This document shows positions 24,448 through 33,283 of a DNA stretch of 64,000 bases, piece after piece (position 1 is the first letter of the stretch; every line of letters starts with the position of its first letter). Made by a program: the position numbers and the translations under genes. Origin of the DNA: SB11 sp964584305 (lineage in GTDB: Bacteria > Bacteroidota > Bacteroidia > UBA8524); contig CAZOZL010000003.1 of NCBI GenBank assembly GCA_964584305.1, forward strand, positions 248,001-312,000, read 5' to 3'. The notes beneath the pieces are model-generated. The model was not told the DNA's origin and searched no databases. It saw only the letters and a program-made list of their open reading frames with translations.

Positions 24448-24703
24448 CATCCCCCTACCCCCCTTTGCTTGCACACGTTATTTTCGCTATTGCTTAAAAT
24501 TTCCTCACACAAGGGGGGAACTTGGTATTTGAATCATATATTTTTTCATCAGGTTGAAACCTGATGCTGTTTATATTTTCAGCACTAAGCAAAAAAAGCA
24601 ATAGTTTTGCCTGTACCAAGTTCCCCTTGCGGGTGGTTAGATTAAGCCTGCGAAATTTTGAGCAGTAGCGAAGGGGGTGGGGAATGAAAGTAACCGAATG
24701 AAA
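24448..24703 (+). repeat. Structured repeat element, right copy, without a nuclease gene
   Basis: It matches the left copy at 23800-24080 in several blocks: CATCCCCCTACCCCCC, CCTCACACAAGGGGGG, the -7 box TAGTTTTG (24602-24609) with GCCTGTACCAAGT, CCCCTTGCGGGT, AGCGAAGGGGG and the closing AACCGAATGAAA (ATG at 24698). After this ATG the frame soon ends and there is no DUF559 sequence. A palindrome CATCAGG-TTGAAA-CCTGATG (24547-24566) sits in its middle and is absent from the left copy. It fills the 312-bp space before the GT2 gene. Confidence 0.75.
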
Positions 24704-24749
24704 AATTAATGTCTTTCTATACAATGTCTTGTACTATGCTAAGCGTGTA

Positions 24750-25703
24750 TTAAATATTCACCTTATCAGCAATTAGATAATTGTCTTTATCGTGGGATGA
24801 ACGGCTTATCATTTCACCTAAAAACCCAGCTAAAAACAATTGCACCCCTACTACAAGTGCAGTGAGTGCTAAATAAAACCAAGGGTTATCTACTGCATCG
24901 CGCACAGGTTGGTGAGTTATTAAACTGTGGTAGGCTTTGTATCCCAACAAATAGATAGTAAGCACAAAACCTACTATAAAAGATACTGAACCTATACTAC
25001 CAAAAAAGTGCATAGGGCGTTTGCTAAACTTTGCCATATAGGTAATGGAAAGCAAATCTAAAAATCCGTTTACAAACCTATTTATCCCAAATTTTGAGTT
25101 GCCGTATTTGCGGGCTCGGTGTTGTACTACTTGTTCGCCTATTTTTTTAAAACCTGCATTTTTGGCTATTACGGGTATATAGCGGTGCATCTCTCCATAT
25201 ACTTCTATGGCTTTTACCACATCGCTTTTATAGGCTTTTAGCCCGCAATTAAAATCGTGTAGGTAAATACCGCTCATTTTACGGGTAGCCCAATTAAAAA
25301 GTTTAGTAGGAATTGTTTTAGTAATAGGGTCGTAGCGTTTTTCCTTCCAGCCTGATATTAGGTCAAACCCTTCTTCTATTTTTGCTTTAAGTGTGGGTAT
25401 TTCGTCGGGGCTATCTTGCAGGTCGGCATCCATAGTTATCACTATATCGCCTTGTACTTCTTTAAACCCTACATTTAGTGCTGCCGATTTTCCGTAGTTT
25501 CTACGGAATTTTATTCCCCTAATATTTGGATTGTCCGCAGCTAATTGTGCTATTACTTTCCAGCTATTATCGGTACTTCCATCATCAATAAACAATACCT
25601 CGTAGGTATAGTTATTCTCATCCATTACTTTGGCTATCCATGAGCAAAGTTCGGGCAAAGATTCCTCTTCGTTTAATAAAGGTATAACAACAGAAATATC
25701 CAT
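24750..25703 (-). CDS. Membrane-anchored GT2 glycosyltransferase (GtrB/DPM-like)
   Basis: 317 residues. The GT-A domain begins MDISVVIPLLNEEESLPEL and has FIDDGSTDNSW, the DxD motif ITMDADLQDSPDEIP and HDFNCGLKAYKSDV. It is followed by the QxxRxxRxYG-like segment VVQHRARKYGNSKFG. Two C-terminal membrane helices (about 232-255 and 270-298) place it with bactoprenyl-phosphate glycosyltransferases of the GtrB/ArnC type, which move a sugar to undecaprenyl phosphate. The substrate is unknown. It follows the DUF4199 gene by 73 bp on the same strand. Confidence 0.9.
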   Translation of the reverse strand: MDISVVIPLLNEEESLPELCSWIAKVMDENNYTYEVLFIDDGSTDNSWKVIAQLAADNPNIRGIKFRRNYGKSAALNVGFKEVQGDIVITMDADLQDSPDEIPTLKAKIEEGFDLISGWKEKRYDPITKTIPTKLFNWATRKMSGIYLHDFNCGLKAYKSDVVKAIEVYGEMHRYIPVIAKNAGFKKIGEQVVQHRARKYGNSKFGINRFVNGFLDLLSITYMAKFSKRPMHFFGSIGSVSFIVGFVLTIYLLGYKAYHSLITHQPVRDAVDNPWFYLALTALVVGVQLFLAGFLGEMISRSSHDKDNYLIADKVNI

Positions 25704-25776
25704 CTACACTAAAATAAGTCGCAAAATACGGTAAAATACCTTTGGGTACTTAATACAAAGATGAAAAGCAGCAATT

Positions 25777-26337
25777 TTAGGTTGTCTCTACTTCTGTTTC
25801 TACAATAGTTTCAGGCTTGTCTCGTTTTATTATTGCAGCAACTATTAGTGCTATAATAGTGTTACCAACTAAACTGGCTAAGAAATAAATGAGTAACATT
25901 TTAGACGGGTTTGAGAACATATTAAACCAAGATAGTGCTGTTTCTATTTGCTCATCGGTCATTTCACTTTCTTCCCATTGCTCAATTACTTCCTCTCTTT
26001 TTTCATCAATTTTTTCAACTATCGCTTCCTCGTTGGCAAGGGTTATCGTTTCAGAAACTGCAAAGTTTAATACACCGTGTACCAATATAGCAAAAAGCAA
26101 TGCTAAGAAACCTTGTTTAAAAGTAATATAACCAGTAATTTTTCTTGCTTGCAAACCTATAAATGAAAGAAATACAACAAAAATTATTATAGACAACCAC
26201 CATATTAATCCGCTACCACCATCCATAGCCGCTTCCTTATCAAACAGCCAAATTATGTTACGAATAATAGCTATTAAAGTGCCCATTAAAAGACCCCATT
26301 TTATGCCGTGTTCTATATATGTTTTATTTGAGTTCAT
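25777..26337 (-). CDS. DUF4199 membrane protein
   Basis: 186 residues with four membrane helices: about 13-29, 44-62, 75-95 and 147-168. An acidic, coiled-coil-like loop (about 100-135, AIVEKIDEKREEVIEQWEES) lies between the third and fourth. This layout is that of the DUF4199 family, found almost only in Bacteroidota and of unknown function. It usually lies next to a GT2 glycosyltransferase, as here, which suggests a role in membrane or envelope work. Assignment is by overall pattern, function unknown. Confidence 0.82.
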   Translation of the reverse strand: MNSNKTYIEHGIKWGLLMGTLIAIIRNIIWLFDKEAAMDGGSGLIWWLSIIIFVVFLSFIGLQARKITGYITFKQGFLALLFAILVHGVLNFAVSETITLANEEAIVEKIDEKREEVIEQWEESEMTDEQIETALSWFNMFSNPSKMLLIYFLASLVGNTIIALIVAAIIKRDKPETIVETEVETT

Positions 26338-26439
26338 AGGTTAGGTTAATTTAGTTTGTACGAAAAAACACTTTACTAAATTAGTAAGCACAATTATTTC
26401 CACCAAATCTTTAAATTTCTCTTTAAAAAGAAACTACTT

Positions 26440-29400
26440 TTATTTTATAATGATAGACGAAGGTATGCTATCTATTGGGACAATGCCTGTATCTTTTGCT
26501 GAAATTCTTTTTATAAACAGGCTTCGGCGCAGTTCATCAAAGGTTTCAAACTCTTTACGGAAATAGAACCCACCACCAAAACTTAATATATTTTTATTAT
26601 ATATAGGGTTGTTTGTATTTCGCCCAAATACCCGTACTTGGTTATCTCCATTAGGAGTAATTTTATAATTGACATTAATATTGCCCTGCGAAGTATTATC
26701 AGCAGATACATCTAACTGTAATCTATCGTTTAACCAACGACGGCTGGCAGAAACAATAACCTCTGTTCTTGATAATGCACCCCCTTGTCCTACTTGCACA
26801 CCAATATCCCACTTGGGGTCATATTTTGATAGCCAGTTGGTAATTTGATTTCCTAATAGGTTGCCCACGGTAGATGAAGCGGCATCAAAACCAGAATTAG
26901 AAACACTACTACCATCAGCACCCGTAGAAACAAAACCATTATCTATGGGTGTGGTAAATGTACCCAAAGAAAGCAAACTAAATACCTGCCTCGATACTTC
27001 CTCTTGGTCGCGCTCAATTCTTCGTATAGCATTTAGTAGCACGCTGGTATTTGCATCGCTACCTCGTAGCAGGGTTAAATCGGGTATGGTAATACCAAAC
27101 TTTATTTCAGGTTTTAGCAACGCCCCTTTTAGTTTCATTAGTGCTTCAACGGGTATTGGCGTGGTGTAGTTATCCAACTGATTTTCCGTTACCAAGCCCA
27201 TTACTAAAGGTTGCGTGCTTGTGCGGGTAGGGTAGGCGGCTGTAATATCAATTCGTGCATTTAGCGGGTCGCCAGTCCACGCTATTGTGCCCCCTTTTTT
27301 AATCACAAAATTTTTATTAATAAAATCGAGGGCGGTAAACAGGTACTTCCCTTTTTCAATCTCAAAATTGCCAAACATCTTAAAATCGCCCAAAGTATTT
27401 ATTTCCATACGCAGGTTTGCGTAGCCAGTACCTTCTATTATATCGCCTAATTGTGAGTCGAATATAATTTTTATCTCCGCATTAGGGGTTACAATTAAAT
27501 CAAGGTTTAGCCTAATGCCGCTTAAATCTACTGGTTGTTTTACATCTGGCTCTTCACTATGGTTTACAAAAGTGATAAAATCGTATTTGCTCACCCCACT
27601 TTCATCTGCCAGTTGCAGGTTAAATACCGTTCCCTTTTCGGTACGTCCTTTTATTTTCATAAACAAATCATCAAAAGGACCGCTTATTTCAAAATCGCCC
27701 GTTATATACGATGTTCCAAAATATAGGCTATTATCATTGGCGGTGGTATTAAGTACCAAAAAACGGTTCATATCTTGAACCCTAAAATCAATTTCAAAAT
27801 CACTAAACGAGTTATGTCTTATATACCCCCCAGCCCTTGATGGAACGCCTATTTGGTCGCTTAAAATAAATGGGGCTATACGTATATAATTGTCGTTTAT
27901 ACTCACCCTAATTTTATCGGCACTGTATGTAGTTTGTAAATAATCTATGGTAAATTTTGGCTGTTTAAACTCGGCACTACCTGTAATTTTTGGTTTGCCA
28001 AATGCGCCTGCTATATTTATAGTAGTACTAAATGTGCCTTGCATTCCCGATACTACCCCTGCTAAAAAAGGCTCGAAAAAGCGTGTGGTCGCATTTTTAA
28101 GGTTAAAGTTTATACCAAAGTTTTGCTTTACCTGCTTACTAAAGTTTACCCAGCCACTTATTTTTGACCCCTCAAGCAAGCCATTTTTAAACGCGCCATG
28201 TATTAATATTTTTTCGTTTAAATTTTCGCTGTGTGCCTGTAAATTTAGGTTCCCCAATGTATCAGTACCAAAACTTAATTTATTTGCCTGCAAGTTAGAT
28301 GTGAAAAGAGGCGTATTAAACAAATTAAACAATACTACATTACCATCAAGAATACCGCCTAATTGTTGGTTTTTTGATGGGCGGGTGAAGTAGTTAATAT
28401 CAGCTATATTAAAATTATCAAAATCTACCCGCAACGTGTCTTTTATATCTTTGCTTATTGCGCCATTTATTACCAAAGCCTCATTAAAGCTATATATTTT
28501 AAAATCTTTAACTATTACTTTTTCTGTTTTTGGGCGGTAGCTAATAAAACTTCTGTCGCTAATATTCCACTTGCGTTTTCCGCTGGTTACTGATGATTTT
28601 TCAAACACTAATCTATACAAAGTATCGGTAAATAATAATTTGCTACGGAGGTGAGTGCTTAGGTTGGCAATGGTTTTAGGAAGTATAATATCAAAAAATA
28701 CATTGCTACTATCAAAAGTTAGCGCAGCAACACCGTCTTCCAAATACAAGCTATCGCCTTTATAAAATTCACCACATTTTAGTTCCAGTTTTTGCGCTCC
28801 GCTAATAGTAGTATTTGTTTTAATGGCTACTTTGCTAAAAACCATATCGTTGTATAGTAGCTGGTCTGTTTCCACATCCAACAATATGTTATTGGTATAC
28901 GTATTTATGCTTCCTTTTGCCGCAAAAGGATCTACGGTTAACTCCTTTAGTAAAAAGTTGGTTAACAGGTAAGGTCGCTTTACATTTATCATAAATGCAA
29001 AATTTTCTTTGGCTATTAGGCTGCTGTCTTTTTTAACTATTTGAGGCAACAAATTTGCTGCATAGTTGTATAATGCACCGCCCAGTTTGCTAAAATTATA
29101 TTGCCCCGAAATATCAAAATCAACAATAGAACTGATAAACTTTAAATGGCTAATAGAGTCTGATGAGTGGGCTTGTAGCCAAGCAGTGTCCACCCTTAGC
29201 AAGCGAGTTTTTCTTCTATATTTAATGTTTGATACTGATAATACTCCATCTAAATTATCTAATTTATCTCCTTCAAAATTAAAGTACAGCTTCCCTGTAA
29301 TTCCAGAAATTACACTGTCTATTCTTAATTTATCTAAATTGGCTTTATGTATGGTTGATACAAAATTTAATTTAGGCAGTTCGTTTGTAAAATCAATACT

Positions 29401-30933
29401 TCCATCAAAATCTAAATTAATATTTTCATCTCTTATTTTAGCCTCTCCATTAAACAATTTACCTGCATAATTTCCATCCACCTCAATATTTGTGTACGTA
29501 TAGTTATTAAAATCTATGGTGTTAATTTTCCCCTGTATAGTTGCGTCAATAGTTTTTAATGAAATTCCCTTTCCTTCTACTTTTGCATTTAGGGCTACAT
29601 TACCCAGCAGCGTTGGCTCATTAATAAATAGCCCTATATTAAATCCTTCTGATTTTAGATAACCTGAATAGCTTGCCTCACCGCTTTCATTCATGAAATC
29701 TAATTTTATGTCTGACGAGAAACTACCCAAATGGGTATTAAAATTACCATACGCAACAAACGATTTTGTGAACCCAGTAAAGCTGCCCGTAAAATCTATT
29801 TTTCCCATTCGGGCTATTCCTGCGGGCAGCTTTTTCAAACCTGTGATAGCCTTAATATCAGATGTTATAATGTGTGATTTATCTAAAGAAACACTGATAA
29901 ACGAGGTTTCAAAATCAGGCAATCCCTTAATACTAAAATCACCTGATAGGTGGCTTTCCTTTCCCCCACCAATAGTAAATTTTTTAACTTTTAAATTATC
30001 AATAGTTCCTTTTGCCAAGCCGCTTATGCTTAACTCTTGCTTTAAGTTTTGTAATGTAGGAGTCCAAAAAACAATATCTTCTAAGTTTACCTTGCTGTTT
30101 GTTAGCCTTGCATCAAATTTTACAGTCGAAACAAAACTTCCTAAGTCTTCCCACCCGTTATATATCATTCTTAGCTTATCGTGCAGGGTGCTTTTTTCTG
30201 TTTCAACAGTAAGATTAAAAAACTCTAAACCCTTAGCATGAATGTGGGCATCGGCTTTCATTTTTTTAATTAGAAACCCGTTTTTCTCAATAGTAGTAAG
30301 GTTATCAGTGCTAAAAGCAATGGAATCATCAAACAACGAAAATTTACTAAGCGAGCCTGTAATATTATTAAATCTAAAATCATTAGGGTTAAATTTCCCC
30401 TTGCCCATATCAGTAGCTGTATAGTGAGTATATGCAAAAGTAGTATTTTCAATATCTACCTTGTTCACCTTTAGTATAAATGAGCGGGGTGCGGTAGTAT
30501 CATTAGGGTCTCTTGGTGGGTCGAAATAGTCAACCACAAATTGATAATTCCACTGTGCTGTATCGTTATATTTTTTAAAATTGACCAGTGTATTTTTTAG
30601 TTTCACATAGTTTATAGCTAAGTGATTAGCTTTTTCCCCTTCAAAATCCCATACCAAACGCTCTAAATCTATGGTCATTTTTCCTATGAAAAAGGCGGTA
30701 TCATTATATCTATCGCCAATAAAAATAGCATTAATATTTAGGTAGGTTAAATGGTTAATATCAAAACCACCTATAGAAACTTTTGTATTTAATTCTTCCG
30801 AAAAATAACTTGCTACCTGTTGTGTAGCCCAGTGTTGAAAGGTTTTACTGCGCACTACCGCACCCACTATTACAGCTCCTGTTACAAACCATAATAACAA
30901 CCAGAAGAGTATTTTGAATATTTTTGTGCGCAA
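26440..30933 (-). CDS. tamB: TamB-like translocation and assembly module protein
   Basis: 1497 residues if started at the TTG at 30933, which gives MRTKIFKILFWLLLWFVTGA, an N-terminal membrane anchor. The open frame runs on to 31299, but that part is antisense to tsaD and is not credible. After the anchor (about 8-28) comes an AsmA/DUF748-like start and a very long beta-helical body with many alternating hydrophobic strands. The C-terminal DUF490 region has ISGPFDDLFMKIKGRTEKGT and a final part GGFYFRKEFETFDELRRSLFIKR. TamB bridges inner and outer membranes and is implicated in lipid or outer-membrane-protein transport. A divergent tsaD neighbour is common in this phylum as I recall. Confidence 0.87.
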   Translation of the reverse strand: MRTKIFKILFWLLLWFVTGAVIVGAVVRSKTFQHWATQQVASYFSEELNTKVSIGGFDINHLTYLNINAIFIGDRYNDTAFFIGKMTIDLERLVWDFEGEKANHLAINYVKLKNTLVNFKKYNDTAQWNYQFVVDYFDPPRDPNDTTAPRSFILKVNKVDIENTTFAYTHYTATDMGKGKFNPNDFRFNNITGSLSKFSLFDDSIAFSTDNLTTIEKNGFLIKKMKADAHIHAKGLEFFNLTVETEKSTLHDKLRMIYNGWEDLGSFVSTVKFDARLTNSKVNLEDIVFWTPTLQNLKQELSISGLAKGTIDNLKVKKFTIGGGKESHLSGDFSIKGLPDFETSFISVSLDKSHIITSDIKAITGLKKLPAGIARMGKIDFTGSFTGFTKSFVAYGNFNTHLGSFSSDIKLDFMNESGEASYSGYLKSEGFNIGLFINEPTLLGNVALNAKVEGKGISLKTIDATIQGKINTIDFNNYTYTNIEVDGNYAGKLFNGEAKIRDENINLDFDGSIDFTNELPKLNFVSTIHKANLDKLRIDSVISGITGKLYFNFEGDKLDNLDGVLSVSNIKYRRKTRLLRVDTAWLQAHSSDSISHLKFISSIVDFDISGQYNFSKLGGALYNYAANLLPQIVKKDSSLIAKENFAFMINVKRPYLLTNFLLKELTVDPFAAKGSINTYTNNILLDVETDQLLYNDMVFSKVAIKTNTTISGAQKLELKCGEFYKGDSLYLEDGVAALTFDSSNVFFDIILPKTIANLSTHLRSKLLFTDTLYRLVFEKSSVTSGKRKWNISDRSFISYRPKTEKVIVKDFKIYSFNEALVINGAISKDIKDTLRVDFDNFNIADINYFTRPSKNQQLGGILDGNVVLFNLFNTPLFTSNLQANKLSFGTDTLGNLNLQAHSENLNEKILIHGAFKNGLLEGSKISGWVNFSKQVKQNFGINFNLKNATTRFFEPFLAGVVSGMQGTFSTTINIAGAFGKPKITGSAEFKQPKFTIDYLQTTYSADKIRVSINDNYIRIAPFILSDQIGVPSRAGGYIRHNSFSDFEIDFRVQDMNRFLVLNTTANDNSLYFGTSYITGDFEISGPFDDLFMKIKGRTEKGTVFNLQLADESGVSKYDFITFVNHSEEPDVKQPVDLSGIRLNLDLIVTPNAEIKIIFDSQLGDIIEGTGYANLRMEINTLGDFKMFGNFEIEKGKYLFTALDFINKNFVIKKGGTIAWTGDPLNARIDITAAYPTRTSTQPLVMGLVTENQLDNYTTPIPVEALMKLKGALLKPEIKFGITIPDLTLLRGSDANTSVLLNAIRRIERDQEEVSRQVFSLLSLGTFTTPIDNGFVSTGADGSSVSNSGFDAASSTVGNLLGNQITNWLSKYDPKWDIGVQVGQGGALSRTEVIVSASRRWLNDRLQLDVSADNTSQGNINVNYKITPNGDNQVRVFGRNTNNPIYNKNILSFGGGFYFRKEFETFDELRRSLFIKRISAKDTGIVPIDSIPSSIIIK

Positions 30934-30955
30934 ACTTTCGTCAAAAATAGTAAAA

Positions 30956-31963
30956 GTGTTTAAAACCGAAGCGTATATATTAGCAATAGAGTCATCGTGT
31001 GATGAAACTGCTGCGGCAGTACTACACAAGGGCAATATTCTTGCCAATGTAATTGCCGCACAAAGCGTACATGAAAAGTATGGCGGTGTTGTGCCTGAAC
31101 TTGCCAGCCGTGCCCACCAGCAAAACATTGTACCTGTGGTAGATGTAGCCCTAAAAGAAGCAGGCATAGCTAAAGAAAAAATAACAGCCATTGCCTTTAC
31201 CAAAGGACCTGGCTTGTTAGGCAGTTTATTGGTAGGGGTAACCTTTGCCAAAAGTTTAGCACTATCGTTAAATATCCCATTAATAGAGGTAAACCACATG
31301 GATGCCCACGTTTTAGCACATTTTATAGATGACCCAAAACCACAGTTTCCTTTTTTATGCTTAACAGTGTCGGGTGGGCATACTCAAATAGTAAGGGTTG
31401 ATAGCCCCTTAAAAATGGAATTATTGGGGAAAACGCAAGACGATGCCGCTGGTGAAGCCTTTGATAAAGCAGCAAAAATATTAGGATTGCCCTACCCCGG
31501 TGGTCCTTTGATTGATAAATATGCTAAAGATGGCAACCCACACCGTTTTAAGTTCCCTAAAGGTAAAGTAAGCGAATTTGATTTTAGCTTTAGTGGTTTC
31601 AAAACATCGGTTCTTTATTTTGTTAGAGACAATACAGCCCAAAACCCTGATTTTGTTAAAGAAAACCTAAACGATATTTGTGCATCAATACAATATACCA
31701 TTGTAAGCTATCTACTTGAAAAACTACATATAGCCGCTAAAAAAACGGGAATAAAAGAGCTGGCAATTGCGGGTGGCGTAAGTGCCAATAGTAGTTTGCG
31801 GCAAGCACTGCAAACACTGGGAAGGCAAAACAATTACACTACCTATATACCCCAATTTGAATACTGTACAGACAATGCCGCTATGATAGCCATAGCAGGA
31901 TATTTTAAGTTATTAGAAAACCAATATAGCACCCAAAGTGTTGTGCCTTTTGCAAGACTATAA
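30956..31963 (+). CDS. tsaD: tRNA N6-adenosine threonylcarbamoyltransferase TsaD
   Basis: 335 residues from the GTG at 30956 (MFKTEAYILAIESSCDETAA), matching the family length. A TTG at 30914 is possible but would overlap the TamB start and adds an unlikely 14-residue leader. The metal-binding motif is HMDAH (His114, His118), with SGGHTQIV, the nucleotide-site GEAFDKAAKILGLPYPGGP, GGVSANSSLR and YCTDNAAMIA following. With TsaB/E it transfers threonylcarbamoyl to A37 of tRNAs reading ANN codons. It is the only Tsa gene seen here. It is divergent from tamB, with only 22 bp between the preferred starts. Confidence 0.95.
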   Translation: MFKTEAYILAIESSCDETAAAVLHKGNILANVIAAQSVHEKYGGVVPELASRAHQQNIVPVVDVALKEAGIAKEKITAIAFTKGPGLLGSLLVGVTFAKSLALSLNIPLIEVNHMDAHVLAHFIDDPKPQFPFLCLTVSGGHTQIVRVDSPLKMELLGKTQDDAAGEAFDKAAKILGLPYPGGPLIDKYAKDGNPHRFKFPKGKVSEFDFSFSGFKTSVLYFVRDNTAQNPDFVKENLNDICASIQYTIVSYLLEKLHIAAKKTGIKELAIAGGVSANSSLRQALQTLGRQNNYTTYIPQFEYCTDNAAMIAIAGYFKLLENQYSTQSVVPFARL

Positions 31964-32016
31964 AACTATCTACACCATGTTATTAAGTAGAGTGTAAAAA
32001 CATAGCCTTCTGTATT

Positions 32017-32024
32017 ACTTTTGT
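32017..32024 (+). promoter_or_regulatory. Candidate -7 box upstream of the acyl-CoA dehydrogenase
   Basis: TACTTTTG matches TAnnTTTG and ends 24 bases before the ATG at 32049. No clear -33 TTG is present. Confidence 0.4.
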
Positions 32025-32048
32025 ACCCAACGATTTTTTATTTGACCA

Positions 32049-33266
32049 ATGCCAAACTTTAGCCAACACCCAGAAATAGAAAGAACCAACAAGCAAGATA
32101 ACTATGTTGCCCCTGATTTTTATGGTATTGATGACTTACTAACCGAGGAACATATACTAATACGTAACACCGCCCGCCAATGGGTGAAACGTGAAATAAG
32201 CCCCATAATTGAAGACTGTGCGCAACGCAATATTTTCCCCCACCATGTTATAAAAGGAATGGGTGAGATTGGCGCATTTGCACCCCAACTACCCACCCAG
32301 TATGGCTGTGGCGGCATGGACTATATTACCTATGGGCTAATAATGCAAGAGATTGAACGGGGCGATAGTGGTATGCGTAGTACAGCATCGGTGCAAGGGT
32401 CTTTAGTTATGTATCCTATTTATAAATTTGGAAGTGAAGAGCAGAAAAATAAATACCTGCCCAAACTTTCTACTGGCGAGCTGATGGGGTGTTTTGGACT
32501 TACTGAAGCTAACCACGGCAGTAACCCTAGTGGTATGGAAAGTAACTTTAAAGACATGGGCGACCACTATTTGCTAAACGGCTCAAAAATGTGGATTAGC
32601 AATGCGCCATTTGCTGATATAGCCATAGTTTGGGCAAAAAATGATAATGGAAAAATACAAGGGCTAATAGTAGAGCGGGGTATGGAAGGTTTTAGCACTC
32701 CTACTACGCACAATAAATGGTCGTTGCGGGCAAGTGCAACGGGCGAGTTGGTTTTTGATAATGTAAAAGTACCCAAAGAAAACCTACTGCCCAATGTAGA
32801 AGGCTTGCGTGGACCGCTCACTTGCCTAAATAGCGCACGTTATGGTATTAGCTGGGGGGCTGTTGGTGCAGCTATGGACTGTTACGATACCGCAGTGCGC
32901 TACTCAAAAGAGCGGGAGCAATTTGGTAGACCTATTGGAGGTTTCCAATTGCAACAAAAAAAATTAGCCGAAATGCTTACAGAAATTACCAAAGCACAGC
33001 TATTATGCTGGCGTTTAGGTAAACTAATGGATGAGGGCAAAGCAACGGCGGCTCAAATATCATTGGCAAAGCGTAATAATGTTGAGATAGCGTTGGATAT
33101 TGCACGCGAAGCACGGCAAATGCTTGGCGGCATGGGTATCTCTGGCGAGTATCCTGTAATGCGCCACATGGCAAATTTAGAATCGGTGCTTACTTATGAA
33201 GGTACGCATGATATACATTTGCTTATATTGGGGCATGAAATTACAGGTTTACAAGCCTTTAAATAA
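32049..33266 (+). CDS. gcdH: Acyl-CoA dehydrogenase, glutaryl-CoA dehydrogenase type
   Basis: 405 residues. It is a flavoprotein of the acyl-CoA dehydrogenase fold: GCFGLTEANHGSNPSGM (FAD and substrate contact), KMWISNAPFADIAIVWA, and the C-terminal TYEGTHDIHLLILGHEITG with catalytic base Glu384. That last segment, and MRSTASVQGSLVMYPI near residue 115, match glutaryl-CoA dehydrogenases better than other members. The reaction would oxidise and decarboxylate glutaryl-CoA to crotonyl-CoA in lysine/tryptophan breakdown. No pathway partners lie next to it, so another acyl-CoA substrate is possible. Confidence 0.9.
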   Translation: MPNFSQHPEIERTNKQDNYVAPDFYGIDDLLTEEHILIRNTARQWVKREISPIIEDCAQRNIFPHHVIKGMGEIGAFAPQLPTQYGCGGMDYITYGLIMQEIERGDSGMRSTASVQGSLVMYPIYKFGSEEQKNKYLPKLSTGELMGCFGLTEANHGSNPSGMESNFKDMGDHYLLNGSKMWISNAPFADIAIVWAKNDNGKIQGLIVERGMEGFSTPTTHNKWSLRASATGELVFDNVKVPKENLLPNVEGLRGPLTCLNSARYGISWGAVGAAMDCYDTAVRYSKEREQFGRPIGGFQLQQKKLAEMLTEITKAQLLCWRLGKLMDEGKATAAQISLAKRNNVEIALDIAREARQMLGGMGISGEYPVMRHMANLESVLTYEGTHDIHLLILGHEITGLQAFK

Positions 33267-33283
33267 AACATAAACACACACTA

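Noticed and set aside
30934..31299. N-terminal extension of the TamB open frame
   Set aside because: It is antisense to the conserved start of tsaD and has no membrane anchor; the anchor appears only from 30933.
26440..31299. Long minus-strand block as a fused or frameshifted gene
   Set aside because: A single uninterrupted TamB frame explains it; numerous plus-strand open frames within are shadows.
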